Positions 1-11,396 of a DNA stretch of 64,000 nucleotides are shown piece by piece (the first letter of the stretch is position 1; each line of letters begins with the position of its first letter). Below the pieces are notes generated by a model that was given only the letters and a program-made list of their open reading frames with translations, had not been told where the DNA came from and searched no databases. The stretch is from positions 372,001 to 436,000 of the forward strand of contig NC_037325.1 in the NCBI RefSeq assembly GCF_000143535.2, in the 5' to 3' direction. Both the position numbers and the translations under genes were made by a program. The stretch is from Botrytis cinerea B05.10. Its lineage: Eukaryota > Ascomycota > Leotiomycetes > Helotiales > Sclerotiniaceae.

Positions 1-1
1 A

Positions 2-1990
2 AGGGTGATTTGGGAAGCAATAACCACTAGGAATATCCAATTGCCAGTCGAAGGTTTGGCATCTTGGACAATGTGGAGGGCCTTTTTAGATTTAGGCCTA
101 GAAGATGAAGCTGTGCTCGAAAGCATTATTCGATATGCGGATGATCTACTGCAACAAACCGGTCAACGTTGGAATGGACTTTACACGAGGCTCATGTATC
201 ATCTTTTAATGAATGGCAGAGGCGCCGAAGCATTTCAATGGCATCGAAGATTAATGGTGCATCATTCACCAGAAGCTAAAGCTTTCGAGAAATTATGTTT
301 CAGAGTGATTACTCTCGGGGGAGATATTGAAGCTCTGCGAAAGATTTATGAAGGAAGTAAATTTCATGTATCATATTCCAGCATCATGGTACCATTATAT
401 CATCGAGAAGAATACTCATCTGCATACAAATGGCACTTCTCGCTTTTTCAGAAAAAAGACTTTCCAAAAACTGCAAGACCTACAGAAGATCTGATTCGAC
501 TGTTGACGAAATTCAGAAGCCCGTTGGCTCTTCGGGTCGCCCGCAGCTTGGTACATGCAGGTATATCCATACCTCCTGGTCTAGAGCATGAGCTTAAAGA
601 CACTCAAAGTATATCTAGAGAGATGATGAATCTTATTCATGGTGAAGTCTTTCATATCAAACCTAAGAAATATGATGATGAATTGGGAGCTCGGTGGCTT
701 GCCACAACTTGGGTGCCATTAGATGTATCCATACAATCCATTCACGCACTGGGAGTCAAAGAAATCGGGCCCCTATCATTTCAATCTATTGCTCTGCGGG
801 ATCCAGATACCAAAGCCGTTATCAAGAGGCTCGATCAGCTTGTAGATCTTGGTATATCTCCTGGTCAGTCGAAGTTTGTCAAAGCCGTGGAATTCTTCGC
901 GAGAGAGGGAAACCAAGAATTCGTAAACGCGTTGGTGAACAGCGACCAGCATCCTGCAGCACTTGACGATTGGATGCTCCAAGAGAAACTCTTGGCTTCG
1001 TATGCAGCCAAAGAACAATTAACCGAATTCCGACAAGCAATGGCCATACGATTAGTCGGGAGTAGAACTCCTGATTTTGACGTTTACAACATACACCTTA
1101 GGATTTGCGTTATCAGAAACCAATGGAACGCTGTGCTAAAGACATTATCCGATATGCGGATAAATCGTATACCGGTGAAACCGACTTCGATATCCTGTAT
1201 TTTACGGCAACTCTTACGGCCACGTCGGCGCGGTCGGCGACCAGTGATGGATCCCAAACACAATAATTTCGATGATGTAACTATGGCTACCAAGATTCTG
1301 ACAGGTATCATGGCATCCGGTTCATCAGTTCCAGTACATCATTGGTCCGAAATTATTCGGAGACTAGGGATGCTTGGCCGCGAAAAAGAGTTGCACAATT
1401 TGTGCATATTTTTAGCTTCCTGGTATGGCTCAAAAAATCATGATCTTCTACCTGGTGTAAACCATCTACGAATTCGAGATCGCACGCAAACTCCGGATGA
1501 TCTAGTTCCTAAGTGGCATCATCAACATCCCCTCAAGCGTCTCTTCCCACCCAGTCTGCAAGGAGCCATTGTCGAATGGGGTTTTCAACGAGCGTTAGCG
1601 AGCCCATCGCCAAAGGTTCCAGGCTTTGTACGCGCGAGTAAGAAAATAGCATACAACATCACGAACGGCATTGTACTCTTGCGAGAACTCCACCACATTG
1701 GTGTAGAGATCGAACCACATGCGATCAGGAGAGCAGTTGTTAATCGTTTGGTCATTCTCTACGGACCGGGAAGGTCTACTGTTAAAGCGAATCGACAAGC
1801 GCGAATTTTGAATCCCCTGAGCTTGGAAGAAGCAATAGCTAAGATTGACAATTGTTTACCAGGGACAAAAATGTTCCCTTATCCAGATGCGGCGAAGCAT
1901 ATTCGACACCAAGCCAATATGAGATTTTTAAGAGTTAGACGTTGGCGCACGAAGCGAGATGCTAGGTGGCGATTGACAGGGAGGTTTTGA
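2..1990 (+). CDS. PPR-like helical repeat protein, 3' part
   Basis: The frame is open from base 2 with no ATG at the edge, so the gene starts outside the window; about 662 residues are visible, ending at TGA 1988-1990. The protein is helical throughout. It has recurring 30-40-residue units of the type seen in pentatricopeptide proteins, for example around WNGLYTRLMYHLLMNGRGAE and WNAVLKTLSDMRINRIPVKP, plus a basic C-terminus (RRWRTKRDARWR). Known family role: such proteins usually act in organelle RNA processing or translation, and in fungi most are mitochondrial. The targeting peptide would lie upstream and cannot be seen. No introns are needed. The PPR call is by pattern only; individual repeats are divergent and the target RNA is unknown. 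Confidence 0.6.
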   Translation, partial: RVIWEAITTRNIQLPVEGLASWTMWRAFLDLGLEDEAVLESIIRYADDLLQQTGQRWNGLYTRLMYHLLMNGRGAEAFQWHRRLMVHHSPEAKAFEKLCFRVITLGGDIEALRKIYEGSKFHVSYSSIMVPLYHREEYSSAYKWHFSLFQKKDFPKTARPTEDLIRLLTKFRSPLALRVARSLVHAGISIPPGLEHELKDTQSISREMMNLIHGEVFHIKPKKYDDELGARWLATTWVPLDVSIQSIHALGVKEIGPLSFQSIALRDPDTKAVIKRLDQLVDLGISPGQSKFVKAVEFFAREGNQEFVNALVNSDQHPAALDDWMLQEKLLASYAAKEQLTEFRQAMAIRLVGSRTPDFDVYNIHLRICVIRNQWNAVLKTLSDMRINRIPVKPTSISCILRQLLRPRRRGRRPVMDPKHNNFDDVTMATKILTGIMASGSSVPVHHWSEIIRRLGMLGREKELHNLCIFLASWYGSKNHDLLPGVNHLRIRDRTQTPDDLVPKWHHQHPLKRLFPPSLQGAIVEWGFQRALASPSPKVPGFVRASKKIAYNITNGIVLLRELHHIGVEIEPHAIRRAVVNRLVILYGPGRSTVKANRQARILNPLSLEEAIAKIDNCLPGTKMFPYPDAAKHIRHQANMRFLRVRRWRTKRDARWRLTGRF

Positions 1991-2885
1991 TTCTACGACT
2001 GGGATATGTACGAATGTTGTATCATATTCTGAATTGATGCCAGCCTTTATATTTATGCAGTTTTGATATCCTATGGAATTTGAATCTCTCAAATCATATC
2101 AATTTTTACAAAGCAATTGTGTTTCTCAAGTGATCCCTAAGACAGTGTTACTTTTTGAAGTACCATCTGTCCAAGGAACAAGAGGTATCGGATGCAAGAA
2201 ATCATGCAACTAATGCAGTATCCCCGGGGTTAGCTACCGGTCACATGAAATGTGTCATTCTGTTCATAATCAGATAAAAAGGACGGTCGGCAAACGCGAT
2301 CTGATCAGATGCTAATGTGATGGTACCAATCGTTCATGACCAGGAGGAAAGAGCGGAGGTACCTGTAATGCGGTATGCCATTCTCTAAATAACACGCGAG
2401 CGGTTGTCTCGATGCAATTCATGTTGTTTGAAATTGGGATTTGGGAAAGAGCAAGTGATATAAAATTCCTACGCGATTTTCTCTTTTTGTGATATTTCAC
2501 GTATTAAGAAGGATGCGAGCAAACCCTCCTGATGGAGCGTATGTCTTGCTTGCATATTTACACAATAATGAAGAAGTCTATCATCGGCGGGAGTCTAATT
2601 CGAGGATAGTGACTAACTTGTAGCATGCCGATGTTTGTATTGCTCCTGTTGGTGAAGGTCTGATGACAATGTTTCCACAAACGCCAATTTTTTGAAATCG
2701 GTGTTTGAAAATCTGAGTCATGTTCACAGATATGTGCTCGTTCATCTTCTCCGCATATAAGGACAAAAGTTCTACGCTCATAATCTTAAAGATTCCTATC
2801 CATATCCTCCTTGATTTTGAAACCAACTAAAGTCAAAGAAATTAGATAAATTCTACAAAACAACACGAAAACATACCACATCACT
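1991..2885. other. Intergenic spacer
   Basis: No gene is recognisable. The stretch holds the 3' flank of the PPR-like gene and the 5' flank of the small gene at 2886. Short open frames on the minus strand (2312-2500, 2581-2826) have no recognisable features. Confidence 0.5.
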
Positions 2886-3107
2886 ATGCCGCACAGTGTG
2901 CTCCCAAGCATACCTCCCCCTTATCTCCCTGGAGATCACGCGCAATGGAATACCGATCGCAATTACATATACGTCATAATACAATCAGATCGGATTGAAG
3001 GTGTTGAGGGATTTGAGTACATGGTTGGACCTCCTCCATTCTCGACTAGTCAAATGCCGATAAGCAGGGCTAGGGAGGAAGATCTGAGTGTTTTTGCTAG
3101 GGCCTAG
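2886..3107 (+). CDS. Small family protein A (PGD-type, 73 aa)
   Basis: A 73-residue frame with an ATG in good context (atcactATGcc). Residues 10-20 read PPPYLPGDHAQW and the C-terminal part has a FEYMVGPP segment followed by REEDL. The same order (PGD-x-V/A-x-W near the start, an aromatic-x-V/M strand in the middle, E-x-D-L near the end) occurs in the genes at 3547-3970, 5228-5617, 7271-7712 and 11397-11755. This suggests one small beta-rich family, perhaps SH3/Tudor/KOW-like; that fold is inference. No signal peptide or membrane segment. Function unknown. It could also be a degraded member, since the central strand region is short. Confidence 0.4.
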   Translation: MPHSVLPSIPPPYLPGDHAQWNTDRNYIYVIIQSDRIEGVEGFEYMVGPPPFSTSQMPISRAREEDLSVFARA

Positions 3108-3546
3108 TTATCTTTGGGAGATCTGGATATCTGGAATTTGGATGTTTGTGTTAAGTTGGGAAGTTCTAGCAATGCTTAAAGAGGGTCCTTGAGAGTGGTG
3201 TAGGGTGATTTGTATGTAGTGGACATTCTGATGAGTATTTAAGTCGAGATCGCAAATATTCTTCTTTAATCTCGATATGATGCTTCCATGTACTCAGCTA
3301 CACTCAGTCGTGGCTTAGCAAAGTTGATAATCGATCTTGCTAAAATGAATGAAAATCCAACAGTACATGTATTATGTCAAGACTGAATCGATTGTCAGCT
3401 ATTGACTTTGTTATTTCAGAATCTACCCATTCAATCTGGACAATGTAAAATAGTTATTCACTCTGAGATATCAATTCATATTATGATATATCTAGAAAAG
3501 TGTGCCTAAACTCAACGGAGCCTTATCGATCCTTTGTTATTTGACT

Positions 3547-3970
3547 TCACTGTCCCTCTTCAACCTTTTTCACTTCCCCATTCTCCAACTTTATCATATA
3601 GTAACACCTAATGCTGAAGTTTCCCCGCCCTTCCTCAGGACAAACCTCCTCTCTCATGCGCTCCGATCTCACGGTAACGGTAACAAATTCAGCATCCTCG
3701 GCCGAAGCGCCAATGTTCGAATGGATTTCCGATATCGAATCTCGGCTCATAGTGACGCTGCGAATTTTTGGTGCAGTTTCAATGTCAGGTGCAGGGGCTG
3801 TTGAGATTTCTCCTTTTCCAGTCCAATGAACATGTGCGCCTTTCTTGAATATTACTTTTGCAGGATCCTGAACTTCGTTAGTTGAGATTTCGCAAGCGAG
3901 TAGGGGGTAGACGGACGGATGGGAGAACAGATGTGTCATCAGAGCAATTAGAGCATGAATTGCCCATCAT
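3547..3970 (-). CDS. Small family protein B (two exons, 124 aa)
   Basis: Exons 3970-3917 and 3867-3547. The 49-nt intron has a weak donor (gtccgt), a ctaac branch site and a ttcag acceptor, and joins in phase 0. Exon 1 is short and Cys/Asp-rich (MMGNSCSNCSDDTSVLPS), like exon 1 of the gene at 11397. Exon 2 opens DPAKVIFKKGAHVHW and closes with CYYMIKLENGEVKKVEE, matching the DPLYRPGDRVMV start and TYRVKLANGKERKIYE end of that gene. The matching intron position and phase argue for true paralogy. An alternative unspliced start at 3939 exists. No known function; no signal peptide. Confidence 0.5.
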
Positions 3971-5227
3971 GGGTTTTAGGTTGGAGTCTGGAATCATGGC
4001 GAGAGGTCTCAACTGTGATATTTGTGATCTTCTTAGAATTGAAATTATCTAGTGGTGTTTGCAGATAGTAGGATTTGACTAGTATTCTTTGAAACAAGTG
4101 AATATTGATCTTCTGTCACGGCGACCTCCTTGTCTACACAGCAATTTCTGGCATATATAACTGAAGATTGTTTGGCTATTGGGTGGCCTGAAATTCACTG
4201 TGTCTGCAAAACGCATCATTGGTAACTATTTACAAACTAAGCACTCTGAATCACTAGCTGGAAGTGCAAAAATATCAGTAATTCACTTCGAAATTGCTTG
4301 GGAACACTCATATTTCATCACAGCAGGATCCCCCGAGAAATTTACGCATATGTTTGGGACGCCTTACAGTAATCGCAGTCGAATCATGCAAATGAGCTGT
4401 ATGGAGATGTTTGAGAGACTACTTGAGCTGATTTCGGTGACTTCATCAAGGTGCCTAGCAGTCAAAAGTTTTGAAACATTTCATCACCACTAAGTATTGA
4501 GCTTGCTTTGATTATCAACTTAGTTTGAAACGACATGTCTACAGTTGAACCCCGTAATAGCATTTGACGGAAAACTCATCTCACAACGTAAAAATCACAA
4601 CCGTTCAAGAACATAAACATTCAAGAATGATATCCAAATCGACGAATTCTATTGTTCTAAGCCCAGCCAATGTAGTCAAGGTCTCCGATTCTTGTACAAT
4701 ATTGAACCAACCCATATTACTTTTGTAAACCAACCACTATCAGTCCTCGTTCAGGAATTAAATGTCTATTTTTATGTCCTTCCTGAGTCCCAAACTATAA
4801 TGACTACAACCAATCTACTCATACAAGAGTCCTTATTCAAATCATGGGAAGTCATGTCATGAGTTTTTTGTATCTGCCAGGTGCAAGTGGGTCGATAATT
4901 TTACTTCACTTGCAATGGTTTTCCTTCTTCAACAAGATTGTGTAAGACACACCCCATATAAGCATACATGCGATGGGAATAAAGGCTCTGGAAGCAAGGC
5001 TATGCAGATTCAGAAAGAAGAGATTTTGACATTCCTGAGATGACAAATTAGGATGTGTATATTTGGTCTCTAGATATGGATATCCTCAGGTGTTCACACA
5101 GAGATGAGGCACTAGTTCTGTGAGAGCCTGAGGGAGATATTACACAGTAGAATAGAACCAAAACTCAGTGCTCATCATTATTTTCAAAGTTGCCAAAAGA
5201 CTCAAAGCCATACTACAAGATTCCAAA
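3971..5227. other. Intergenic spacer
   Basis: About 1.25 kb between two minus-strand small family genes. I see no RNA gene or repeat array. One open frame on the plus strand at 4179-4493 has no recognisable motif and is probably chance. Confidence 0.45.
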
Positions 5228-5617
5228 CTAATGATCATTTTTCAAACCTTCCGATACTGGACGCCAGCTTAAGTATTTGCCATTGACATCATACTTTGTA
5301 ACGCCATTAAACAGCATGATATCATACCAGTCATCCATCTCGCTTTCTTTCGCCTCTGCAATTCTCTGCGATTGATCACCACGTGTATGAAGAAATGCCA
5401 GATCAATGCGTTTCTCATGCTTCCTTAAAATAGTGGCACGAATCGAGACAGGTACCGATTGCGTCCAAATTAGGTTTGTGGGATTAGTCCAATACACAAG
5501 ACTTCTCGCCTCAAACACTTTGCCTGCAAATGGATCATATATTGGTGATGGAGCTGGAGGTTTATCGACAGGAGTCGTGGCTGGAGGGCCGCTGAAGCCG
5601 TTTGATGGATTAGACAT
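5228..5617 (-). CDS. Small family protein C (129 aa)
   Basis: Single exon from the ATG at 5617 (MSNPSNGFSGPP). A Pro-rich N-terminus leads into IYDPFAGKVFEARSLVYWTNP, which parallels DPAKVIFKKGAHVHWTGKG in the neighbour at 3547-3970. The C-terminal half has WYDIMLFNGVTKYDVNGKYL, parallel to YYMIKLENGEVKKVEE. An upstream in-frame ATG at 5659 would add 14 residues, but the 5617 start gives the cleaner family N-terminus. No membrane or signal segment. Function unknown; the family grouping is by eye and identity is low. Confidence 0.45.
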   Translation of the reverse strand: MSNPSNGFSGPPATTPVDKPPAPSPIYDPFAGKVFEARSLVYWTNPTNLIWTQSVPVSIRATILRKHEKRIDLAFLHTRGDQSQRIAEAKESEMDDWYDIMLFNGVTKYDVNGKYLSWRPVSEGLKNDH

Positions 5618-7270
5618 TGCGATTAAATTATCAGACTGGCACAAAAGATGTAAAAACAAACGGTCTTCACAATATCTCTTCGATGATCCTAAATTTAAAC
5701 TAAAATACAGTCTTACACTGAAGCTTGTAGGCTGTGCACTATATAGATGAGCGTTCTTTTCCCATGGAATGAGGGGATTGATCGCTTGGAAGCTGACTTA
5801 ATATTGGTAGATCTGCTTGCAATAACCCAAGACCAGTACGCGTTTGTGAATCAAACACGAAAGCTTGCTGATATCAAGAATCCTCATATCAATAGTGTAG
5901 AGAATTATGACTCTAGATGCTTCAATGATCAGAGTCACAAAGTCAAACATTTGGGTCAGAAACCATCAGTACGTTTTCATAGAAAATCCAGCTTCTTGAA
6001 ATCGAATAGTGAGGGAAACTTTTGCAGATAGAAATCTGGACTTGTTAATTTAGCGAGAATGCGTATGAAACCTCCCCTCTCTCCAAAAGAATTCTCATCC
6101 CATACATTTCATCGCTGTATGATATTATCCATGTTGTCAATTCTTTGAATCTGCCTATGATATACATACCTACAAACAGTCCTATAAAAAAAAATCATCA
6201 GTAACATAATCCCAGAATCGATACCTGGTGTACAACGGGCTGCGCATAACAAATGCGAAATTTCATGCCTGGTCTCAAGTGTTGTATTATTCATGCGATA
6301 ATGGGAGAATATGAATTTTTCCCAGCAATTATCACTGATAAGCCTACCCTTTGCTATAGAATGATGTGTATCCTCGGACATGATCAGTATGTCTTGCACA
6401 CGTATTGCATAAGATGCATGGATACAACTGATGCAACAAGGCAGCCTCAAGAAGTCAACCTTATTGAAATCCTAGAGATGTATTTAAGGCACTTGGCATA
6501 CTGAGATATATGACCGTAGCACTTAGATAGATCCTGAATGAGATATTGTTGAGTTTTCAGAATGGAGTAATATAAGAGACTATATGTGCCACATTATGAT
6601 TTGGCCAGAATGTCATGAACGTATGATAATTTACGCAAAGAATGGAGTTATAATCATATGATTTTCGTGAATTGTAGACATAGCCTCTAAGAAGTAGGGA
6701 AATCAATTCTATCGAAAGTGAAGAGTTACCAATTTGGTATTAAGTCGACGGATAGACAATGTGCGAGACAGAAATGGAAGCTCTCGAGTAGGGTGATCAT
6801 GTAAAGTCACACCAGGTACTAAGATGTGTAGCCAGGCAGTCATTACGTAGTCAACTTGAAATGTATGAAAGCCAACTTTCATGAGATGAGGTTTGGTAAA
6901 GCTATCCTCGTAGTCTGCTTCTACTTGTAAGAATGTCATATCGATCTCCTGTACGTTGAAGAATTGTGACCTTGCTGATTTTTGATTGTAAGGCCAGCGA
7001 AAACACCGTCACAGGCTGAGTCATGATTGGCAAACGTTACTCTAAGTCATGTGCAGGTGTCATCGAGCGACGGGTGAAACAGTCAAGGGGGCTTGGCCGA
7101 TATATATTGCCTTTTACTACCCACTCAACTTTATATCACCAACATTATTTTCGTACATCTAGTCTCAAAAATTTCAGCATTTGTCTAGTATTGTAATATT
7201 TACCCGAAGCGTAGATTCAGGGGAACAATTTCGGAGTGGGGGAGAGGAAATCAATACTGAAATAATAAGC
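5618..7270. other. Intergenic spacer
   Basis: About 1.65 kb with no gene I can support. Open frames at 5747-6031, 6109-6450 and 6709-6939 lack family features or sensible start contexts. The last 100 bases before 7271 are a plausible promoter and 5' leader for the gene there. Confidence 0.4.
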
Positions 7271-7712
7271 ATGCCACCGGTGAGAAGGACACCACAGGAC
7301 AAATTGCGCGATTATAATCAAAAGAATGCGGCGGTAACACACCCCAAATCTCCCCAATATACAATTAAACTGATCAGTTTAGAACTTAAGCCTAATTTAC
7401 AAAGGGGAACGCTGTCCAGAAGCGCAAATTTGCGTCTTGTCGCGCGTCATCTGGATCCGAGGGGAGGGCGACTTTGCGGATGCAGTCGTGGTTTCTGGTC
7501 CTATTCTCGCCCCCGAGAGCCAACGTGAGAGGTTGGTAGTTACCGAGAACTCGACTAGTCGATACAACTGGCATACATATTTTCTTCGATATGTAAATTA
7601 TAAAGAGACTCGATCTCATGTCACTGTGAGGCCAGTGGCAGAGGCGGATCTGGTTGAGAGAGCCTACCCTAATTCGAATGTAGATCGAACAAGCCCCACA
7701 AGCACTTCATAA
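7271..7712 (+). CDS. Small family protein D (two exons, 130 aa)
   Basis: Exons 7271-7333 and 7383-7712. The 49-nt intron runs from gtaaca to gtttag in phase 0, the same size and phase as in the neighbour at 3547-3970. Exon 1 encodes MPPVRRTPQDKLRDYNQKNAA. Exon 2 begins NLSLIYKGERCPEAQ and carries VIWIRGEGDFADAVV, then WHTYFLRYVNYKETRSHVTV and a closing EADL. This is the family pattern: a charged/aromatic strand, a central YxxRYxN strand, and E-x-D-L. Without the splice the two halves lie in different frames, which is why the gene looks broken when read unspliced. Function unknown. Confidence 0.5.
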
Positions 7713-8460
7713 TTTGTAAAATAAATCCATGCAGCCTAATAACGGAACGATGTATTGTCAAGTGAATACCATGTAACTAAGAATACATGAAAGTCCCTCT
7801 ATTCGAGTCGTATTAGGAAGTCAAGTACGAGGCGGTGGATATGTATTGATTTTGAAGAGAGTTTAAAGGAATCCACAAGCAAATACACGAGAACATTGAT
7901 GCCAGTGACGTGATGGTAAATTTGAGAAACCTGAGGAGATCCTTAGCAACGGCCACGACTTTGTTGAGGGGAACCATGATGATATTGCCCCTAAAAGAAA
8001 TTCTGTAGCCATCGCTCAGGGTATGTTTTATGACCAGTGTTAAAACAGCATGTATGCACAACACCATGGCCAGTGACTTGGGAGCAATTTAAACTTTCAT
8101 CATTATGAGCTTCGATGAATTTGAAAACGAGCCAGTCAAATAAGTTACATCAGCTTAGACACACAAATGAGATAACGTTCATTAAAAGCAATACGACACT
8201 TTATCCATCCGTATAGGTTGCAATATATTTATGTAATATTCCTCATATTTTTGAGACGCTATACACATAGCCTCATCTGTGCGAGGCCAATATTTGCTCT
8301 CCAATTCCCCACAACTTCACGGGCTTATAGTGACTCACAACCTCCCTAGAAGTCGGCCATACTTGTATTTAAGTCGGCGAACTACAGAACAACCGAAAAA
8401 CAAACAATAACTCTCAAGTCTCGACCCAAAAACAATACCTCAGGTCTCAGAACACCCAGT
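7713..8460. other. Intergenic spacer
   Basis: Spacer between small family protein D and the DUF6594 pseudogene. A minus-strand frame at 7813-8067 is open but featureless. Bases just before 8461 look like the former promoter and leader of the dead gene. Confidence 0.4.
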
Positions 8461-9841
8461 ATGAGTACCCCACCACCAAGCGAGATCGACGTGAATATGA
8501 AGGAAGTACTTATCGTACCAATGCGTCTCCATCCTGAATAATTACTGCCAATAAGACCCGATGGCATCACAGACGAACAAATCAGGCAAGGATGTCCGGA
8601 TGAGAAAACCGAACACTACTTGAAATACATACGCGGAATCAAGGGTAGAAAGCCACCGGGAGGCAGTATCGTCTCCGTAAGTAAGTTCAAGAAGCCAAAC
8701 TTGATGAAGAAACATCGCACTGATGCAAACACAGTCGAACTGCACCCTAAGGGTTATCCCCAGCTCGCGGCGGTCATCGATAGTGATGAACAATTCATGC
8801 TTTATCGAAGATTTGGCTTTTGCAAGTACGACTTCTGCTCAATAAACAAGACCAAATGCGAGCGTTAGAGTCTCAGCTCAAACACATAGATCAGTACTAT
8901 GAAAGGAAAGATCCCAGAAGGCTTTACTCTCAGGAAGCTTGCAATCTTCCAGATGGTGAATACAGGAAACTTCTGGCTGAAATCGAAAAGAAATATAATG
9001 AATATGGTAAGTGTAATCTGATCCCCGATTCAATAATCGATTTGATAGTTGTTATACTTTAGTTTAACTTTTGACGCACGCAAAAACTCTGGCAAGCTTC
9101 AATAGACCCAGAACAGCAGGTTATCTGCGACTAAAGGGCTACTTCGTTTGGAAATCGCGTCTCTGTAGTAAAAACCGGCAATTTATCTTTCAGAAAGAGG
9201 ACCTCACTACTATCAAGCCCACTAGAGATAACACTTGGTTGCATACAGTTATTGAACAGATACCGCAGCGCTTTCCAAGCCGCTTGACGCGCGTGAGTTG
9301 AGTCATACCGCCGATTTGTTGAGCGTTACTGATATCTAAATATAGTATATATTCTGTACTACAGTTCGTCTAACATTCGCGACATTGATGCAATATATAA
9401 GGGTGCACATGCTGATAATCACCCTTTAAATCAGGAACTACGACAAAAAACAAATCCTGATACTACCGGAATCTTCCTCTTCGACCCTGACCGCGTCAAT
9501 GCAGTAGCATCAATTGTTCTTCTCGCTACAGTACCTGCACTATTCATCATACCGGTTTGCACTCTTTGGTATCTGTGCCAAATTAAACGTCAGCTCCAAG
9601 CTCTGCCAACAATGGTATAATCGTTGCCATTCTTCTGATCTTTACCTCTATCTTCTCTACAGTCATATCGCTCTTTACCTGCGCAAAGAGTCACCAGGTT
9701 CTAGCTGCGACCGCTGCGTATGTTATCTCTGCTCCGCTTAGACACAGTTCATATGCTAAAATTGAATGTAGATATTTTGCTGTTCTTGTCTTATTTATTG
9801 GGAATATTGAGACGATCAAAGATATGCTCATGGCAGTTTAA
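8461..9841 (+). pseudogene. DUF6594 gene, inactivated copy
   Basis: Co-linear with the intact gene at 12100-13459. Matching blocks include LLPIRPDG, ERYL/EHYLKYIRG, HPKGYPQLA, FMLYRRFG, NTWL, and the C-terminal membrane region ending AATAA-YFAVLVLFIGNI. The corresponding introns can be placed. Three lesions are visible: an in-frame TAA at 8539-8541 just before LLPIRPDG; loss of one base near 8820 (FGF then out of frame, where the paralogue reads FGHLQARLLL); and a frameshift near 9600-9612, after LWYLCQIKRQ and before NNGIIVAILL. The 18-nt micro-exon at 9346-9363 is preserved. Known family: DUF6594 is a fungal domain with C-terminal transmembrane helices and no firm function. Sequencing error could explain one lesion but hardly three. 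Confidence 0.75.
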
Positions 9842-11396
9842 GCGCTTTCTTGTAGGAAGATGGATGGCAACATGTATTAGGGAACGATATGGTAACATTT
9901 TGCGTGTGTTTTGCATGGGTTTTAGCTCTCTAGAGTAGACGTTAAAATGAAGGTCAATTTACTTTCGTGGCACCTAGATTCTAGCTTCAAATTTCATAGA
10001 TTCTAGCCTAGAACTACATATTCTAGCTACTATAAGTAGCACGAGAATAATTTATCGCAAACCGAATGATTATTTATGCATAGGCTTACTAGTAGAAAAA
10101 TTCCAAGATATCAACTAGTCAATTTTTAAAAGCTTGAGAGAACCAAGGTATCAAGTTTCTAAAAAGACCATTTCGTATACTACAAAGTATTTAATAGTCC
10201 TGACTATAATCCAACGACCAAGACCTTTAGAGTATTCAATTCTTTATGAATGTTAATATCATTTCAAATGTTGAAATTATCTTAGATATCGAAATTATCT
10301 TGAACATCAAAATAACTCCAGATGTTGAAACTATCCCAAATACTGAAAATATTTCAATCACCAATAAACCAACTCAAAACAAAAAAAAAGCACAAAAAAT
10401 CAGCAGCACACTAACCAATACCCCACCCGTCACACCCTGAAATTCCACACAAAACCAACAAACTAATAACCAAGAGCGACAAATTTAAAATCCCAAAGAT
10501 ATGTTTGCTGTTTCCACACATCCGATCGTCAATGAAGATCATAGGGGTTTAGCGAGCATGATAAGCGTGTGACTGGGCTGGTGGTGGATGATTCGAACGA
10601 GATGAGATATGCTAGCAAACTTTTGACAGCTGGGTTTGAGAGTGAGTTTTGATGATGATGAATGTATGTGTGGTATGTATGGTATGGTATTGGGGAGATG
10701 GATATGTGGGAATGATGAGGATTGAATGGAATTGAATGGAATGGTATGTGCGGTGACGTGGAATCTTAACATTATACTAAATTTGTTTTGGGGATGGGTT
10801 GTCAATAGAGATGGAAAGAGCTGGTTAAGTCTGATTCATCTTAGAAACTCTTTAGATTCATATTCTATCTCAAAGAAGGCTCTCGCTATTAACAGATCGC
10901 AAAGGTCTCAGAATCTTTAGAAGCCAATAACTTCCACGTTCATTTTGAATGGTTAGTTTTCCTATTGTGATTCGCAACCTTCATTTTTATTCACAAGTCG
11001 TTGGAAATGATGCTTTGAGAATAGAGATCGAAAGTCAAACTATTAGAAACTGAATGACCCCCTTGAGTTTTATCTTCCCCGCCCACGTATAAAAACAAAG
11101 TTAACGCACTCCAGTTGAAAGATCTCATTCACATCTACTCAAGCGATCCTTAGACACTCGTGCATCAATATCAGAAGTGTAGAGCTTCCTACTGTCTCCG
11201 GACGGATTCTTTGACCATTAATATCTTTCTAGGCCTCACAATACATAAAACTAGATAGACTGTGACAGTAGAATACGATCTTGATATCCAAGAAAGCAGT
11301 CATCTAGCCAATAAATTGGAGATTAATCTCCTCTTACCATAGCCTCATATCGCCAAGGAGTAATTCATAGGTCTTATTGCAGAAAAGCATACCAAA
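9842..11396. other. AT-rich intergenic spacer with low-complexity tracts
   Basis: Between the DUF6594 pseudogene and small family protein E. Holds an AT-rich stretch (9960-10240), the 18-bp repeat listed separately, and G/T-rich low-complexity sequence at 10640-10760 with repeated ggtatg and ggaatgga words. No gene is supported. Confidence 0.5.
10246..10370 (+). repeat. 18-bp degenerate tandem repeat
   Basis: About seven imperfect units of roughly 18 nt with the theme gatgttgaaattatcttr. Read in frame from the ATG at 10246 they give a six-residue repeat, [DN]-[VIT]-[EK]-[IT]-[IT]-[LP], inside a 64-residue open frame that ends at 10440. No signal peptide or known motif. I treat it as a repeat, not a confident gene. 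Confidence 0.5.

Noticed and set aside
7181..7528. A 115-residue unspliced protein starting at 7181
   Set aside because: The family signature is only continuous after removal of the 49-nt intron 7334-7382 with a start at 7271.
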